15,303 nucleotides of DNA, from assembly GCA_024278345.1 (NCBI GenBank), contig JAJRTK010000367.1, forward strand, positions 1 to 15,303, read 5' to 3'. The DNA is from a bacterium. GTDB taxonomy: Bacteria > CSSED10-310 > JAJRTK01. The stretch's first letter is position 1. The number at the start of each line of letters is the position of its first letter. Positions 6,621 to 13,885 of this stretch are shown piece after piece. Made by a program: the position numbers and the translations under genes. The notes under the pieces are model-generated. The model saw only the letters and a list, made by a program, of their open reading frames with translations. It had not been told where the DNA came from and did no database searches.

Positions 6621-8072
6621 ATGCAAACTGTCACCAAGGAGAATCCATTGAGCTTGAAGCTCAGCGTCGTCATTCCAGTTTACAATGAGCGGTTCCTGAT
6701 TCGGGAGCTGATCGGACGGGTACTGGCTGCGCAGCCTCCACAAGTGGATGAACTGGAGATTATCGCTGTCGATGATGGCAGTCGCGACGGAACGCGGGAA
6801 ATCTTGCGAGAACTTGCGGCAAGCTATCCTTCGAAGATCCAACTCGTGGAGCACGATAAAAACCAGGGAAAAGGCGCCGCGATTCGGACGGGAATCGCAA
6901 AGTCCACCGGCGACCTCATCATTTTTCAGGATGCCGACCTCGAATACGACCCCAGAGACTATGCTAGATTGGTGGTGCCTTTTCTCCAAGATGGAGCCGA
7001 CGTCGTGTACGGTTCGAGATTCCTTCCCGGCGAACGGAGACGGGTTCTCTACTTCCGGCACACGCTGGGAAACCGTTTTCTTACAGCGCTCAGCAACTGG
7101 TTCACCGACTTGAACCTCACGGACATGGAGACCTGCTACAAGATGTTCCGGGCTCCGCTTCTCAAGTCGATCCCCATTCGTTCCGACAGCTTCGCCATGG
7201 AGCCCGAGATCACAGCCAAAATTGCCAAACGGGGATTTCGGATCTTCGAGGTGCCCATCAACTATCTGGGACGAACCTACGCCGAAGGGAAGAAGATCGG
7301 GTTCAAAGACGGGTTCTGGGCGCTGGGAACGATCTTCAAATACTGGATCTTGGATGATGTCTACCAGAAGGACGAATATGGCTCCCACATTCTGGTCAAC
7401 TTGGAGCGCGTTCGAAGGTTCAACCAGTGGATGGCCGACTCCATCGCTCCCCACGTGGGGGCAAGAGTCCTTGAGATCGGCGCTGGCATCGGCAATATCA
7501 CGAACTGGCTCCTTCCCAGGGACCGTTATGTTGCTAGCGATATCAATCCTCACTACGTCCACTACTTGAAAAATCTGGCCACGGGAAAACCCTATCTGGA
7601 TTCTGCACGGCTTGACGTCCAGGACCCCGCGGCTTTTGTCCCCTGGTCGAAGCAGTTCGACACGGTGATCTGTCTCAATGTCCTGGAGCACGTCCAGGAC
7701 CCCGTCCAGGCGATGCGCAATATGGCCTCGGCCTTGGAGCCCGGTGGGCAGATCATCCTCTATGTGCCTCAGGGCCAACGCCTCTACTGCTCGTTGGATG
7801 AGGTTCTCGGCCACCGTTGCCGCTACGAAGAAGACGGGCTGGTCCGTGAAATCGAGGCGGCGGGCCTGGTGCTCCATCAGATGGATCAATTCAACCGATT
7901 TGCACTCCCAGGCTGGTGGTTCAATGGAAAAGTCCTCAAAAAAAAGAGTTTCAGTCGGATACAGCTCAAGCTTGTGAACTTCCTGGTGCCACTGCTCCGG
8001 AGGATCGACCGCTGGCTTCCCTGGCGGGCGCTGGGACTTATCGCTGTAGCTAGAAAGCCCGGTGGCGAGTAA
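6621..8072 (+). CDS. Fusion of a family 2 glycosyltransferase and a class I SAM methyltransferase
   Basis: A 483-residue two-domain enzyme. Residues about 13-240 are a GT2 domain of the dolichyl-phosphate mannosyltransferase type: SVVIPVYNE (15-23), DDGS (51-54), and the metal/sugar motif DAD (104-106). Residues about 255-480 are a Rossmann methyltransferase with motif I VLEIGAGIGN (283-292), an acidic residue ending strand 2 (SDIN) and LNVLEHV (352-358), as in UbiG-like enzymes. No membrane segments are obvious, so it is probably cytosolic or peripheral. Such fusions are known in bacterial genomes; the likely role is building and methylating a lipid-linked or surface glycan, but substrates are inferred only. 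The ATG at 6621 has a weak upstream purine run. A TTG at codon 10 (6648) has AAGGAG six bases upstream and may be the true start. It is divergent from ribBA across 99 bases. Confidence 0.9.
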   Translation: MQTVTKENPLSLKLSVVIPVYNERFLIRELIGRVLAAQPPQVDELEIIAVDDGSRDGTREILRELAASYPSKIQLVEHDKNQGKGAAIRTGIAKSTGDLIIFQDADLEYDPRDYARLVVPFLQDGADVVYGSRFLPGERRRVLYFRHTLGNRFLTALSNWFTDLNLTDMETCYKMFRAPLLKSIPIRSDSFAMEPEITAKIAKRGFRIFEVPINYLGRTYAEGKKIGFKDGFWALGTIFKYWILDDVYQKDEYGSHILVNLERVRRFNQWMADSIAPHVGARVLEIGAGIGNITNWLLPRDRYVASDINPHYVHYLKNLATGKPYLDSARLDVQDPAAFVPWSKQFDTVICLNVLEHVQDPVQAMRNMASALEPGGQIILYVPQGQRLYCSLDEVLGHRCRYEEDGLVREIEAAGLVLHQMDQFNRFALPGWWFNGKVLKKKSFSRIQLKLVNFLVPLLRRIDRWLPWRALGLIAVARKPGGE

Positions 8073-8094
8073 ATGATCGACTGTGGCGAGGTCA

Positions 8095-8100
8095 AGGAGG
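8095..8100 (+). promoter_or_regulatory. Ribosome binding site deciding the start of the exported methyltransferase
   Basis: AGGAGG, eight bases before a GTG at 8109. It favours that GTG over the ATG at 8073, which directly abuts the stop codon of the upstream gene. Confidence 0.75.
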
Positions 8101-8108
8101 ATCTTGGC

Positions 8109-8864
8109 GTGCTGGATAGAAGAAGAGGATTGAGGTGGTTTGGGGCCGCCGGTCTGGTCTTGTTTTTGTTGTCGGGGCTTTCTCCTTTGTTGGCGGCCGC
8201 CGATGGGGACGGCATCGCTGATCCCGGTGTCGAACGCTGGATCCACCTCTTCGAGAATCCCCAGCGGGCCATCTGGCAAAAGCCCGCCGCCGTCGTGGAA
8301 GCACTCAGGCTCTCCAAGGGAGATCGGATCGCCGATATCGGCGCAGGCTCGGGCTACTTCACCCGTCGATTCTCCGCGGCCGTCGGGGAGTCTGGAACCG
8401 TGTGGGCCGTGGACATCGAACCAAAAATGCTCCGTTATGTTCAGATGACCGCCCAGCGACAAGGTCTACGCAACATCGTCACCATCCTGGCCGCGGCGGA
8501 CGATCCCCATCTCCCCACGGGAATGTCGGACGTTCTTTTCATCTGCAACACGGTTCGTGACATTCCCGACCGCGAAGCCTATTTGTCTGGCTTGGAAAGG
8601 TATCTTGCCCCCGGCGGCAGGATTGTGCTCATCGATTACTTCAAGGAAAAGCTTCCCGTGGGTCCGCCGTCGGCGCTGAAATTGCGGCGGATCGACTTGC
8701 TGCACGAGATTCAACAGTCTGGCTACGAGTTGCTGGAGGAGCATCGCTTTCTGCCCTATCAATATTTTCTGGTCATCGGCCGCTCACGCGGCCCGCGCCC
8801 AACGACGCAACCATGGACCCAAAGGCCGGCTTCCCAGCCCGCTGAGCCAACTCCATCTCCATGA
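8109..8864 (+). CDS. Exported class I SAM-dependent methyltransferase-like protein
   Basis: A 251-residue protein with a methyltransferase Rossmann fold behind a signal peptide. From the GTG at 8109 the N-terminus is MLDRRRGLRWFGAAGLVLFL, then a small-residue stretch ending LLAAADG, a classic signal peptide with cleavage near residue 31. The longer ATG start at 8073 adds 12 residues and spoils this shape. The domain carries a Trp/Phe-rich lead (ERWIHLFENPQRAIWQKP), motif I IADIGAGSGYFT (74-85) and an acidic ribose-binding residue (VDIEP, Asp102). The final 25 residues are Pro/Thr/Gln-rich and are encoded in the overlap with the recQ 3' end. The upstream GT2-methyltransferase fusion ends 36 bases before, so they form one operon. 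Because SAM is cytosolic, a periplasmic enzyme is puzzling; the segment could instead act as a membrane anchor. Confidence 0.82.
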   Translation: MLDRRRGLRWFGAAGLVLFLLSGLSPLLAAADGDGIADPGVERWIHLFENPQRAIWQKPAAVVEALRLSKGDRIADIGAGSGYFTRRFSAAVGESGTVWAVDIEPKMLRYVQMTAQRQGLRNIVTILAAADDPHLPTGMSDVLFICNTVRDIPDREAYLSGLERYLAPGGRIVLIDYFKEKLPVGPPSALKLRRIDLLHEIQQSGYELLEEHRFLPYQYFLVIGRSRGPRPTTQPWTQRPASQPAEPTPSP

Positions 8865-10349
8865 ATTGCAGCGGTCGCAGCAAACTCCATTGAGAGGCCG
8901 CATGGAGGCTTGAAAGTAATCGCCGATGAACTGGCGGCGGCAGGTGACGCTCGTGGCATACTTTTCCATCGTTTCCAGGCGCGTCCGGCGGAGCTTTAGT
9001 CGGCAATCCCGAAGCTTCTGGGCCGTTTTCACCACCAAACCGGAATCGATTCCGCCCGGAAACGCTGCCAATACCCGTCCTTGAGCCTGACGCAGAAACC
9101 CCATGGCGACTCTTGACGTGGGGCGGGCGAGCCGATCCGTTGCCCGCCAAATTTGCTGGGCCAGCGATGCTCTTAGGATGTCATCATCGGAGGGGAGGCT
9201 TGTCTCCGTCCGAGCCTTGAGGCGTCGGAAATCGGAGTTTCGGTAGACCAGGACACAGAGGGCCGGCCTGCCATCTCTCCCGGCGCGGCCAGACTCTTGG
9301 GAATAGTCTTCAAGACTCCGGGATGGACCCGCGTGGAGCACAAGGCGAACATCGGGCTTGTCGATCCCCATTCCGAATGCCGTGGTGGCTACCAGGATGC
9401 GAATTTGGCTACTCAGAAAGGCGGCTTGCCTTTTTTGGCGAGTCCCGCTGCTCAAGCCGGCATGATAGGCAAGGATTCGCTCGTGAAGCTCCCGACTCAG
9501 GCGGAACGCTAGCTGATCCGCCCCCGAGCGGCTCGGGACATAGATGATGACGCTTCCCCCGCGGATTCGGTCGCACAATCCCACAAGGGCCGCCAGCCGC
9601 TGCCTCTCGGTTCCAACCCGCGCGACGCCATATCGGAGATTCGCTCGATCCACTCCGAAGAGTGAAAGCCTGGCCCCGGGAATCCCAAGCTGGCGGCAGA
9701 TATCGGCCTGGATTTCCGGTTTCGCCGTGGCCGTAAGAGCAAGGACTGTACAGCGAAGCCGGCCTATGAGGGAGGCCAGCCGGAGGTAATCGGGCCGGAA
9801 GTCGTGGCCCCACTCCGATACACAGTGCGCCTCGTCGATGGCCATGAGAACCACACGGGCTTGGAGCAGGCTTCGCCGGGTCGATGGCAGCACGAGGCGT
9901 TCCGGGGCCATGAGCAATACGTCCAACTTGTCCTGAGCCATCCGGCTCAGAATCCTCCGACGCGCCCCCTTGCCAAGGCCAGAGTGGAGGGCCGCTGCCT
10001 GGAATCCTGACCCTTTCAAGGAACGAAGCTGATCCTCCATGAGCGCCACGAGCGGAGAAACAACGACGGTGAGTCCCTCCGTCACCGCGGCGGGTAATTG
10101 GTAAAGAAGGGATTTTCCACCGCCCGTGGGGAGGACCACCAACTGGTGTTGCCGGGCAAGCGTCGCCCGGATTACCGGGAGCTGCCCGGAGCGAAAACTC
10201 CGGTGCCCGAACCTCTTTCTAAGGACGCTGAGAAGCTCTTTGTCCCGGGGGATGTTCGCTTCATGCGGCCCCCTCATTTGGAGTCCAATGGGATTTTGGC
10301 GGGAAGCTCGTGCCAGTGTTGCAGGCAAGACGAGGGTTTCTTCGAGCAT
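8784..10349 (-). CDS. recQ: Short RecQ-family ATP-dependent DNA helicase
   Basis: A 3'-5' DNA helicase for repair and recombination, 521 residues. Motifs in order: motif 0 with Gln56 (FRSGQLPVI), Walker A LPTGGGKS (73-80), DEAH box IDEAHCVSEWGHDFRPDY (171-188), motif III ALTATA (204-209), and motif VI QESGRAGRDG (351-360). A RecQ-type zinc region follows, with Cys470 (CRRQF) and CCDRC (490-494). About 100 residues separate the helicase core from the first zinc Cys, longer than in E. coli RecQ, and the protein ends soon after, with no room for the winged-helix RQC or HRDC domains. This matches short bacterial RecQ proteins such as RecS. The ATG at 10349 is chosen for its GGAGG; the frame extends to 10646 but the added residues look noncoding. 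Its last 81 bases overlap the methyltransferase gene convergently. Confidence 0.9.
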   Translation of the reverse strand: MLEETLVLPATLARASRQNPIGLQMRGPHEANIPRDKELLSVLRKRFGHRSFRSGQLPVIRATLARQHQLVVLPTGGGKSLLYQLPAAVTEGLTVVVSPLVALMEDQLRSLKGSGFQAAALHSGLGKGARRRILSRMAQDKLDVLLMAPERLVLPSTRRSLLQARVVLMAIDEAHCVSEWGHDFRPDYLRLASLIGRLRCTVLALTATAKPEIQADICRQLGIPGARLSLFGVDRANLRYGVARVGTERQRLAALVGLCDRIRGGSVIIYVPSRSGADQLAFRLSRELHERILAYHAGLSSGTRQKRQAAFLSSQIRILVATTAFGMGIDKPDVRLVLHAGPSRSLEDYSQESGRAGRDGRPALCVLVYRNSDFRRLKARTETSLPSDDDILRASLAQQIWRATDRLARPTSRVAMGFLRQAQGRVLAAFPGGIDSGLVVKTAQKLRDCRLKLRRTRLETMEKYATSVTCRRQFIGDYFQASMRPLNGVCCDRCNSWRWSWLSGLGSRPLGPWLRRWARAA

Positions 10350-10354
10350 CGCGG

Positions 10355-10359
10355 CCTCC
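10355..10359 (-). promoter_or_regulatory. Ribosome binding site deciding the recQ start
   Basis: GGAGG on the minus strand, five bases before the ATG at 10349. No other start in the open frame upstream has a site as good. Confidence 0.7.
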
Positions 10360-10583
10360 GGTTGGCTAAAGAAGAGTCGCGTGAGCTGTCGAAAAGCAAG
10401 AGGCATGCCATCAAAACCGGCTTTTGTCTCCGGTGTCGGTGCTTGGGCTTGGGACGGCGTGGATGAGGCGAGTGGCGGCGGACGGATTGCCGTCGCCGCG
10501 AGCGGAACGCAACCCAAAGAAGAGAAAGAGAGTTGCTTGGATTGTGCATTCAGGAGTCCCGCAACTGGATTTTCCGCGTAGGA

Positions 10584-10604
10584 AGTGTCAAGACGCTTGA
10601 CACT
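10584..10604. repeat. Perfect inverted repeat with TTGACA on both strands
   Basis: AGTGTCAAG and CTTGACACT are perfect 9-base arms around a three-base loop (ACG). Each arm reads TTGACA, the consensus -35 hexamer, on one strand. No T-run follows, so it is not a simple terminator. It may be an operator or part of the recQ promoter. On the minus strand no good -10 box lies 16-18 bases downstream. Confidence 0.7.
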
Positions 10605-10646
10605 CCTGACCACCTGGTTGGCGATCCGGAGCCGCGGAGCTGACAC

Positions 10647-10679
10647 AAAAAAAGAGGAGCGAGCTTGGCCCGTTCCTCT
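10647..10679 (-). terminator. Intrinsic terminator of the isocitrate dehydrogenase gene
   Basis: Read on the minus strand, AGAGGA pairs with TCCTCT, and inside it CGGGC pairs with GCTCG (one G-U) around a CAA loop, with one A/C mismatch between the two helices. The stem runs straight into seven T residues. It lies about 30 bases after the dehydrogenase stop codon and separates that gene from recQ. Confidence 0.9.
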
Positions 10680-10709
10680 CCGGGAATTTCCTAGAACGCG
10701 CTGGACGAA

Positions 10710-11909
10710 CTAGGAAGGTTGGTACTCCTTCCAGGTCTGTTCGAGATCTTCGCGAGCCATGGTTTCCAGAAGATAGTCACAGAATTCTCTTCCAGTGGAG
10801 CCAGTGTTGCGGCCGGTCATCACCAGTTTTTTCTCGTACTGGCCGCAGACGTCCAGAGCCATTTCCAGCTTCTTGGCGCGTTTTTTGAAACCCAGGTGCT
10901 CCAGCATCATGGAGGCTGCGCGGATCATGGAGCTGGGATCCGCGTATTGTGCGCGGCCTTCCTTGACCATTCTGGGAGCCGAGCCATGGATCGCCTCGAA
11001 CATGGAGTAACGCTTCCCAAGGTTGGCTGAGCCGGCTGTCCCAACGCCGCCCTGGAATTCCGCGGCTTCGTCGGTGAGAATGTCGCCGTAGAGGTTGGGG
11101 AGGACCATCACCTGGAACTGGGTTCTGCGCTTGGCGTCCACCAGCTTGGCGGTCATTATATCGATATACCAGTCGTCACATTCGATCCCGGGATATTCCT
11201 TGGCAATCTTGTAGCCGAGCTTGAGGAACTTACCATCCGTGGTCTTGATGACGTTGGCCTTGGTAACCAGAGTGACGCGAGTTCTGCCCGCTCGCTTGGC
11301 GTATTCGAAGGCGGCGCGGATGATCCGCTCTGTTCCCTGCGACGTCGCCACAGTGAAGTCAATGGCCAGATCATCGGTGATGTCGATACCCTGGGAACCC
11401 ATGGCATAGGCGCCTTCAGTGTTTTCGCGGAAGAAGCGCCAGTCGATGCCCTGCCCGGGTACGCGGACCGGCCGGACGTTGGCGAAGAGATCGAGCTCTT
11501 TTCGGAGAGCCACGTTGGCCGACTCGATGTTGGGCCAGGGATCGCCCTTCCTGGGGGTCGTGGTGGGACCTTTAAGGGTGACGTGAAAGGTCTTGATTTC
11601 GTCGAGAACCTGGGCGGGGATTGCCGCATTCTCTTCGGCGCGACGCTCGATGGTGAGGCCTTCGATGTTCGCCAGCTCAACCTTGCCGGAATCAACTTCG
11701 GGCTGCAAAAGGCGCTTCAAGACACGCTCCGCTTCAATTGCGATGGCGGGACCGATACCGTCCCCTCCCAGAATGCCGATTCGGATGGTCTCCAGAGTCG
11801 AAAAGTCGATCCAGTCCTGTTCTTTCCTCATACGCTCCACGCGCCCGAGCTGTTGCTGGAGGAGGGCGCCGAATCGTTCCTTGGCTGACGCGATTGCTTC
11901 TTGGTTCAT
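10710..11909 (-). CDS. icd: Isocitrate dehydrogenase (isocitrate/isopropylmalate dehydrogenase family)
   Basis: A 399-residue cytosolic enzyme of the beta-decarboxylating dehydrogenase family, expected to turn isocitrate into 2-oxoglutarate in the citrate cycle. Family motifs are intact: GGDGIGPAI (48-56), GPTTTPRKG (114-122), NVALRKELDLFANVRPV (132-148), ENTEGAYA (162-169), TKANVIKTTDGKF (216-228), NLYGDILTDEAAE (272-284) and HGSAP (308-312). Ser130 and Asn132 before the Arg match the isocitrate-binding Ser-x-Asn pattern, and TKANVIK also favours isocitrate over isopropylmalate. After HGSAP the residues are Arg313-Met314, where the E. coli NADP enzyme has Lys-Tyr and NAD enzymes usually Asp, so cofactor choice is open. 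The ATG has GGGAG six bases upstream. The gene is single, with its own terminator, and divergent from the Omp85 gene. Confidence 0.85.
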   Translation of the reverse strand: MNQEAIASAKERFGALLQQQLGRVERMRKEQDWIDFSTLETIRIGILGGDGIGPAIAIEAERVLKRLLQPEVDSGKVELANIEGLTIERRAEENAAIPAQVLDEIKTFHVTLKGPTTTPRKGDPWPNIESANVALRKELDLFANVRPVRVPGQGIDWRFFRENTEGAYAMGSQGIDITDDLAIDFTVATSQGTERIIRAAFEYAKRAGRTRVTLVTKANVIKTTDGKFLKLGYKIAKEYPGIECDDWYIDIMTAKLVDAKRRTQFQVMVLPNLYGDILTDEAAEFQGGVGTAGSANLGKRYSMFEAIHGSAPRMVKEGRAQYADPSSMIRAASMMLEHLGFKKRAKKLEMALDVCGQYEKKLVMTGRNTGSTGREFCDYLLETMAREDLEQTWKEYQPS

Positions 11910-11942
11910 GAGATTCTCCCATAGGTTCTCCGGTGGCCGGAG

Positions 11943-11972
11943 ATTCGTAATTGAAACCGCCCGACTGTGGCG
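11943..11972. repeat. Imperfect 30-bp direct repeat, copy 1
   Basis: The core TTGAAACCGCCCG at 11951-11963 is identical to copy 2 at 12025-12037, and the following bases end in GTGGCG in both. Over 30 bases, 24 match. Confidence 0.75.
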
Positions 11973-12022
11973 CAGCTTTCGGGAAAGGCTGAAATGAACC
12001 CGGGCTGCGCCCGCGGGTTCAT
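11973..12022. repeat. Two adjacent hairpin-forming inverted repeats
   Basis: The first is CAGCTTTC with GAAAGGCTG (11973-11991; one bulged base, two-base loop). The second, stronger one pairs ATGAACCC (11994-12001) with GGGTTCAT (12015-12022), with an inner GGC/GCC-rich stem and a small bulge. Neither is followed by a T-run on either strand. They sit between the two direct repeats in the gap dividing the dehydrogenase and Omp85 genes. Confidence 0.65.
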
Positions 12023-12046
12023 GGTTGAAACCGCCCGCCGGTGGCG
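12017..12046. repeat. Imperfect 30-bp direct repeat, copy 2
   Basis: It carries the same TTGAAACCGCCCG core as copy 1, 74 bases further on. Its left end overlaps the right arm of the second hairpin. Confidence 0.75.
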
Positions 12047-12121
12047 ATAGGTTGCGGGCTTGGTCTTGGGGCGGACAGAAGGCGGATGTTGCGCCGAAAC
12101 TGATGTCGTGTGGGGAAACTA

Positions 12122-13879
12122 ATGGTCTTGCGGTCGGGTTTCAAGTGCTCGGGTTGGCGACGAGGGTTCGCCGTGGGGATCGTGCTGTTTTATATCACGG
12201 GCCTTAACGGTGAGGCAGCGCAAGGCGAAAGGCCGGTGAACACGCAGGAAGAGGGATCCCGGGCTCCGTCCGAGTCTGGTGCGGCCCGGCAAAATGATCC
12301 GAACTCCCATGAGGTCGCTAACAACGATGGAAACCTCGCGTTGGACGCCGTGAGAGAGCGTGGGCTCCGCATCGGCAAGGTGATGCTTCGCGTGTCGGAC
12401 GTCTACCCGCCAGACGGGGATGAACCGGTGCCGATGCCCTATTCTCTGGTCAATGCTCTTCACCGGAGGACGCGGCGCGGGATTGTCCGGCGGGAGCTTC
12501 TCTTTGGCGAAGGTGATCTTTTTCGGCCCGTCCTTCTGGAGGAAACGGAGAGGAACCTCCGGAAGTTCCGTTTTTTGCGCTTTGCTCGCGTGGAGGCAGG
12601 CGAGCCAAAAGATGGACGGGTCGATGTCGAGGTTCGGACCATCGATGCCTGGAGCACGAAGTTCCAGGTCAACGCAAAGAGTGGCGGCGGGAAACTTACG
12701 GGAAGCGTGGGGATCTCCGAAGACAATCTTCTTGGCCTTGGGAAGCATCTCTCGGCTTTCTATATCCTGGACACGGAACGCTCTCGCGTCCAGTTCACTT
12801 ACTTGGATCCCCGTCTAATGGGGCGCTTTTTGAGCATGACACTCTCCTATTCCACGGGCCGTGATTCGAAAAGGAGGCTGTTTTTCGTTGAAAAGCCCTT
12901 TTACTCGACCCTGACAAGCTGGTCTTGGGCAGTCTGGGCCGACGCTCGCCGGGCGACGGAATTTCTTTACGAAGCTGGAGAAGAATCCCTGAGGTTCCAG
13001 CAGGACGAACTCGACGTGGGCGCATTCGTTGCCGTCAGCTTGGGCTCGACGCCGATTCTCGTGCGGCGGTTGAGGGTTGGGGGGCGATTTCAACGGGACC
13101 GCTTCGAAGAGGTTCCCGATGCCAATGATCCGCTTCCGGAGACTTTTCAGGAGCGCCGTTTTTCCAGGCTGCTTGCTCGGTTCGAGCTTCGCGAGGTCCG
13201 TTTCATTCGGGAGTTCAACATCAATACCTATATTCGGGACGAGGATTTCAACCTGGGAGGCGAACTGCTGCTAGAGGCTGGGTTTGCGCCAAAACTCCTC
13301 GGATCCAGGGACAACACTTGGTTCCTCTTGGCCCGCGCCGCTCGCGGGCTTTTCTTCGGAACGGGCCATTTCGCCCTAGCAGAGCTTCGGCTGTCGGGAC
13401 GCCTGGGAAAAAACGGCGTGGAAAACGGCTGGGGACGCCTCCGCCTTTCCCATTATTTCAGGCTTCACCGGCGCATCACTTTTGCCACCAACGTGGGAGT
13501 CGAAGTCCAAAAAAACTCCGACCCGGAAGAGCAACTCCTTCTGGGAGGCGAAGGGGGATTGCGAGGCTACAAATTGCGCCTGTTCGACGGCAATAAGAAA
13601 ATTCTTGGGCGGTTCGAGGCGCGCTTCTTGCTCGTGGGAGACCTTTTCAAGCTGGTTTCCCTGGGTGCTGTGGCTTTTACTGATGCAGGAAACGCTTGGC
13701 GCCAAGGCGACCGCCTCGACCCACTTTCCCTCCACGTCGATCTGGGCGCCGGGCTCCGGGCGGCCTTCCCTCGGTCCAGCCAGGCCAGGGTCCTCCGGAT
13801 CGACCTCAGTTATGCCCTCGACGACAACGGATTCGATAGCCCGTGGCTCATCTCCTTTGGCTCCTCTCAGTCGTTCTGA
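12122..13879 (+). CDS. Omp85/D15-family outer membrane protein with one visible POTRA domain
   Basis: A 585-residue exported beta-barrel protein. An n-region with Arg/Lys and the core FAVGIVLFYITGLNG (16-30) form a signal peptide, followed by a low-complexity Ser/Gly/Asn linker to about 75. A single POTRA-like domain spans about 85-175: IVRRELLFGEGD (121-132), LLEETERNLRKFRFLRFARV (138-157), VDVEVRTIDAWST (167-179). The rest alternates beta-strand segments, with the family's conserved RGY at 481-483 (GGLRGYK), DAGNAW near the end and a C-terminal Phe, the usual outer-membrane sorting residue. BamA has five POTRA domains and TamA three, so this is another Omp85 branch whose client is unknown. 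The ATG at 12122 follows GGGG at a suitable distance; an in-frame GTG at 12110 is possible. It stands alone, divergent from icd and convergent with the MFS gene. Confidence 0.85.
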   Translation: MVLRSGFKCSGWRRGFAVGIVLFYITGLNGEAAQGERPVNTQEEGSRAPSESGAARQNDPNSHEVANNDGNLALDAVRERGLRIGKVMLRVSDVYPPDGDEPVPMPYSLVNALHRRTRRGIVRRELLFGEGDLFRPVLLEETERNLRKFRFLRFARVEAGEPKDGRVDVEVRTIDAWSTKFQVNAKSGGGKLTGSVGISEDNLLGLGKHLSAFYILDTERSRVQFTYLDPRLMGRFLSMTLSYSTGRDSKRRLFFVEKPFYSTLTSWSWAVWADARRATEFLYEAGEESLRFQQDELDVGAFVAVSLGSTPILVRRLRVGGRFQRDRFEEVPDANDPLPETFQERRFSRLLARFELREVRFIREFNINTYIRDEDFNLGGELLLEAGFAPKLLGSRDNTWFLLARAARGLFFGTGHFALAELRLSGRLGKNGVENGWGRLRLSHYFRLHRRITFATNVGVEVQKNSDPEEQLLLGGEGGLRGYKLRLFDGNKKILGRFEARFLLVGDLFKLVSLGAVAFTDAGNAWRQGDRLDPLSLHVDLGAGLRAAFPRSSQARVLRIDLSYALDDNGFDSPWLISFGSSQSF

Positions 13880-13885
13880 CGCGGA

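Larger units (their letters stand above)
10350..10646. other. Region upstream of recQ without a supported gene
   Basis: The recQ frame stays open across this stretch, but its translation is rich in Ser, Pro and Ala and shows no helicase similarity. It most likely holds the recQ promoter and leader. The one clear structure is the inverted repeat at 10584-10604. Confidence 0.5.

Noticed and set aside
6522-8462. The ribBA frame stays open far upstream on the minus strand, giving a protein of over 1000 residues
   Set aside because: The extra part lies antisense to the well-supported GT2-methyltransferase gene, has no family motifs, and the GTG at 6521 has a perfect AGGAGG.
10350-10646. N-terminal extension of RecQ to 620 residues
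   Set aside because: No similarity to RecQ, low-complexity composition, contains a palindrome, and the internal ATG at 10349 has a clear GGAGG.
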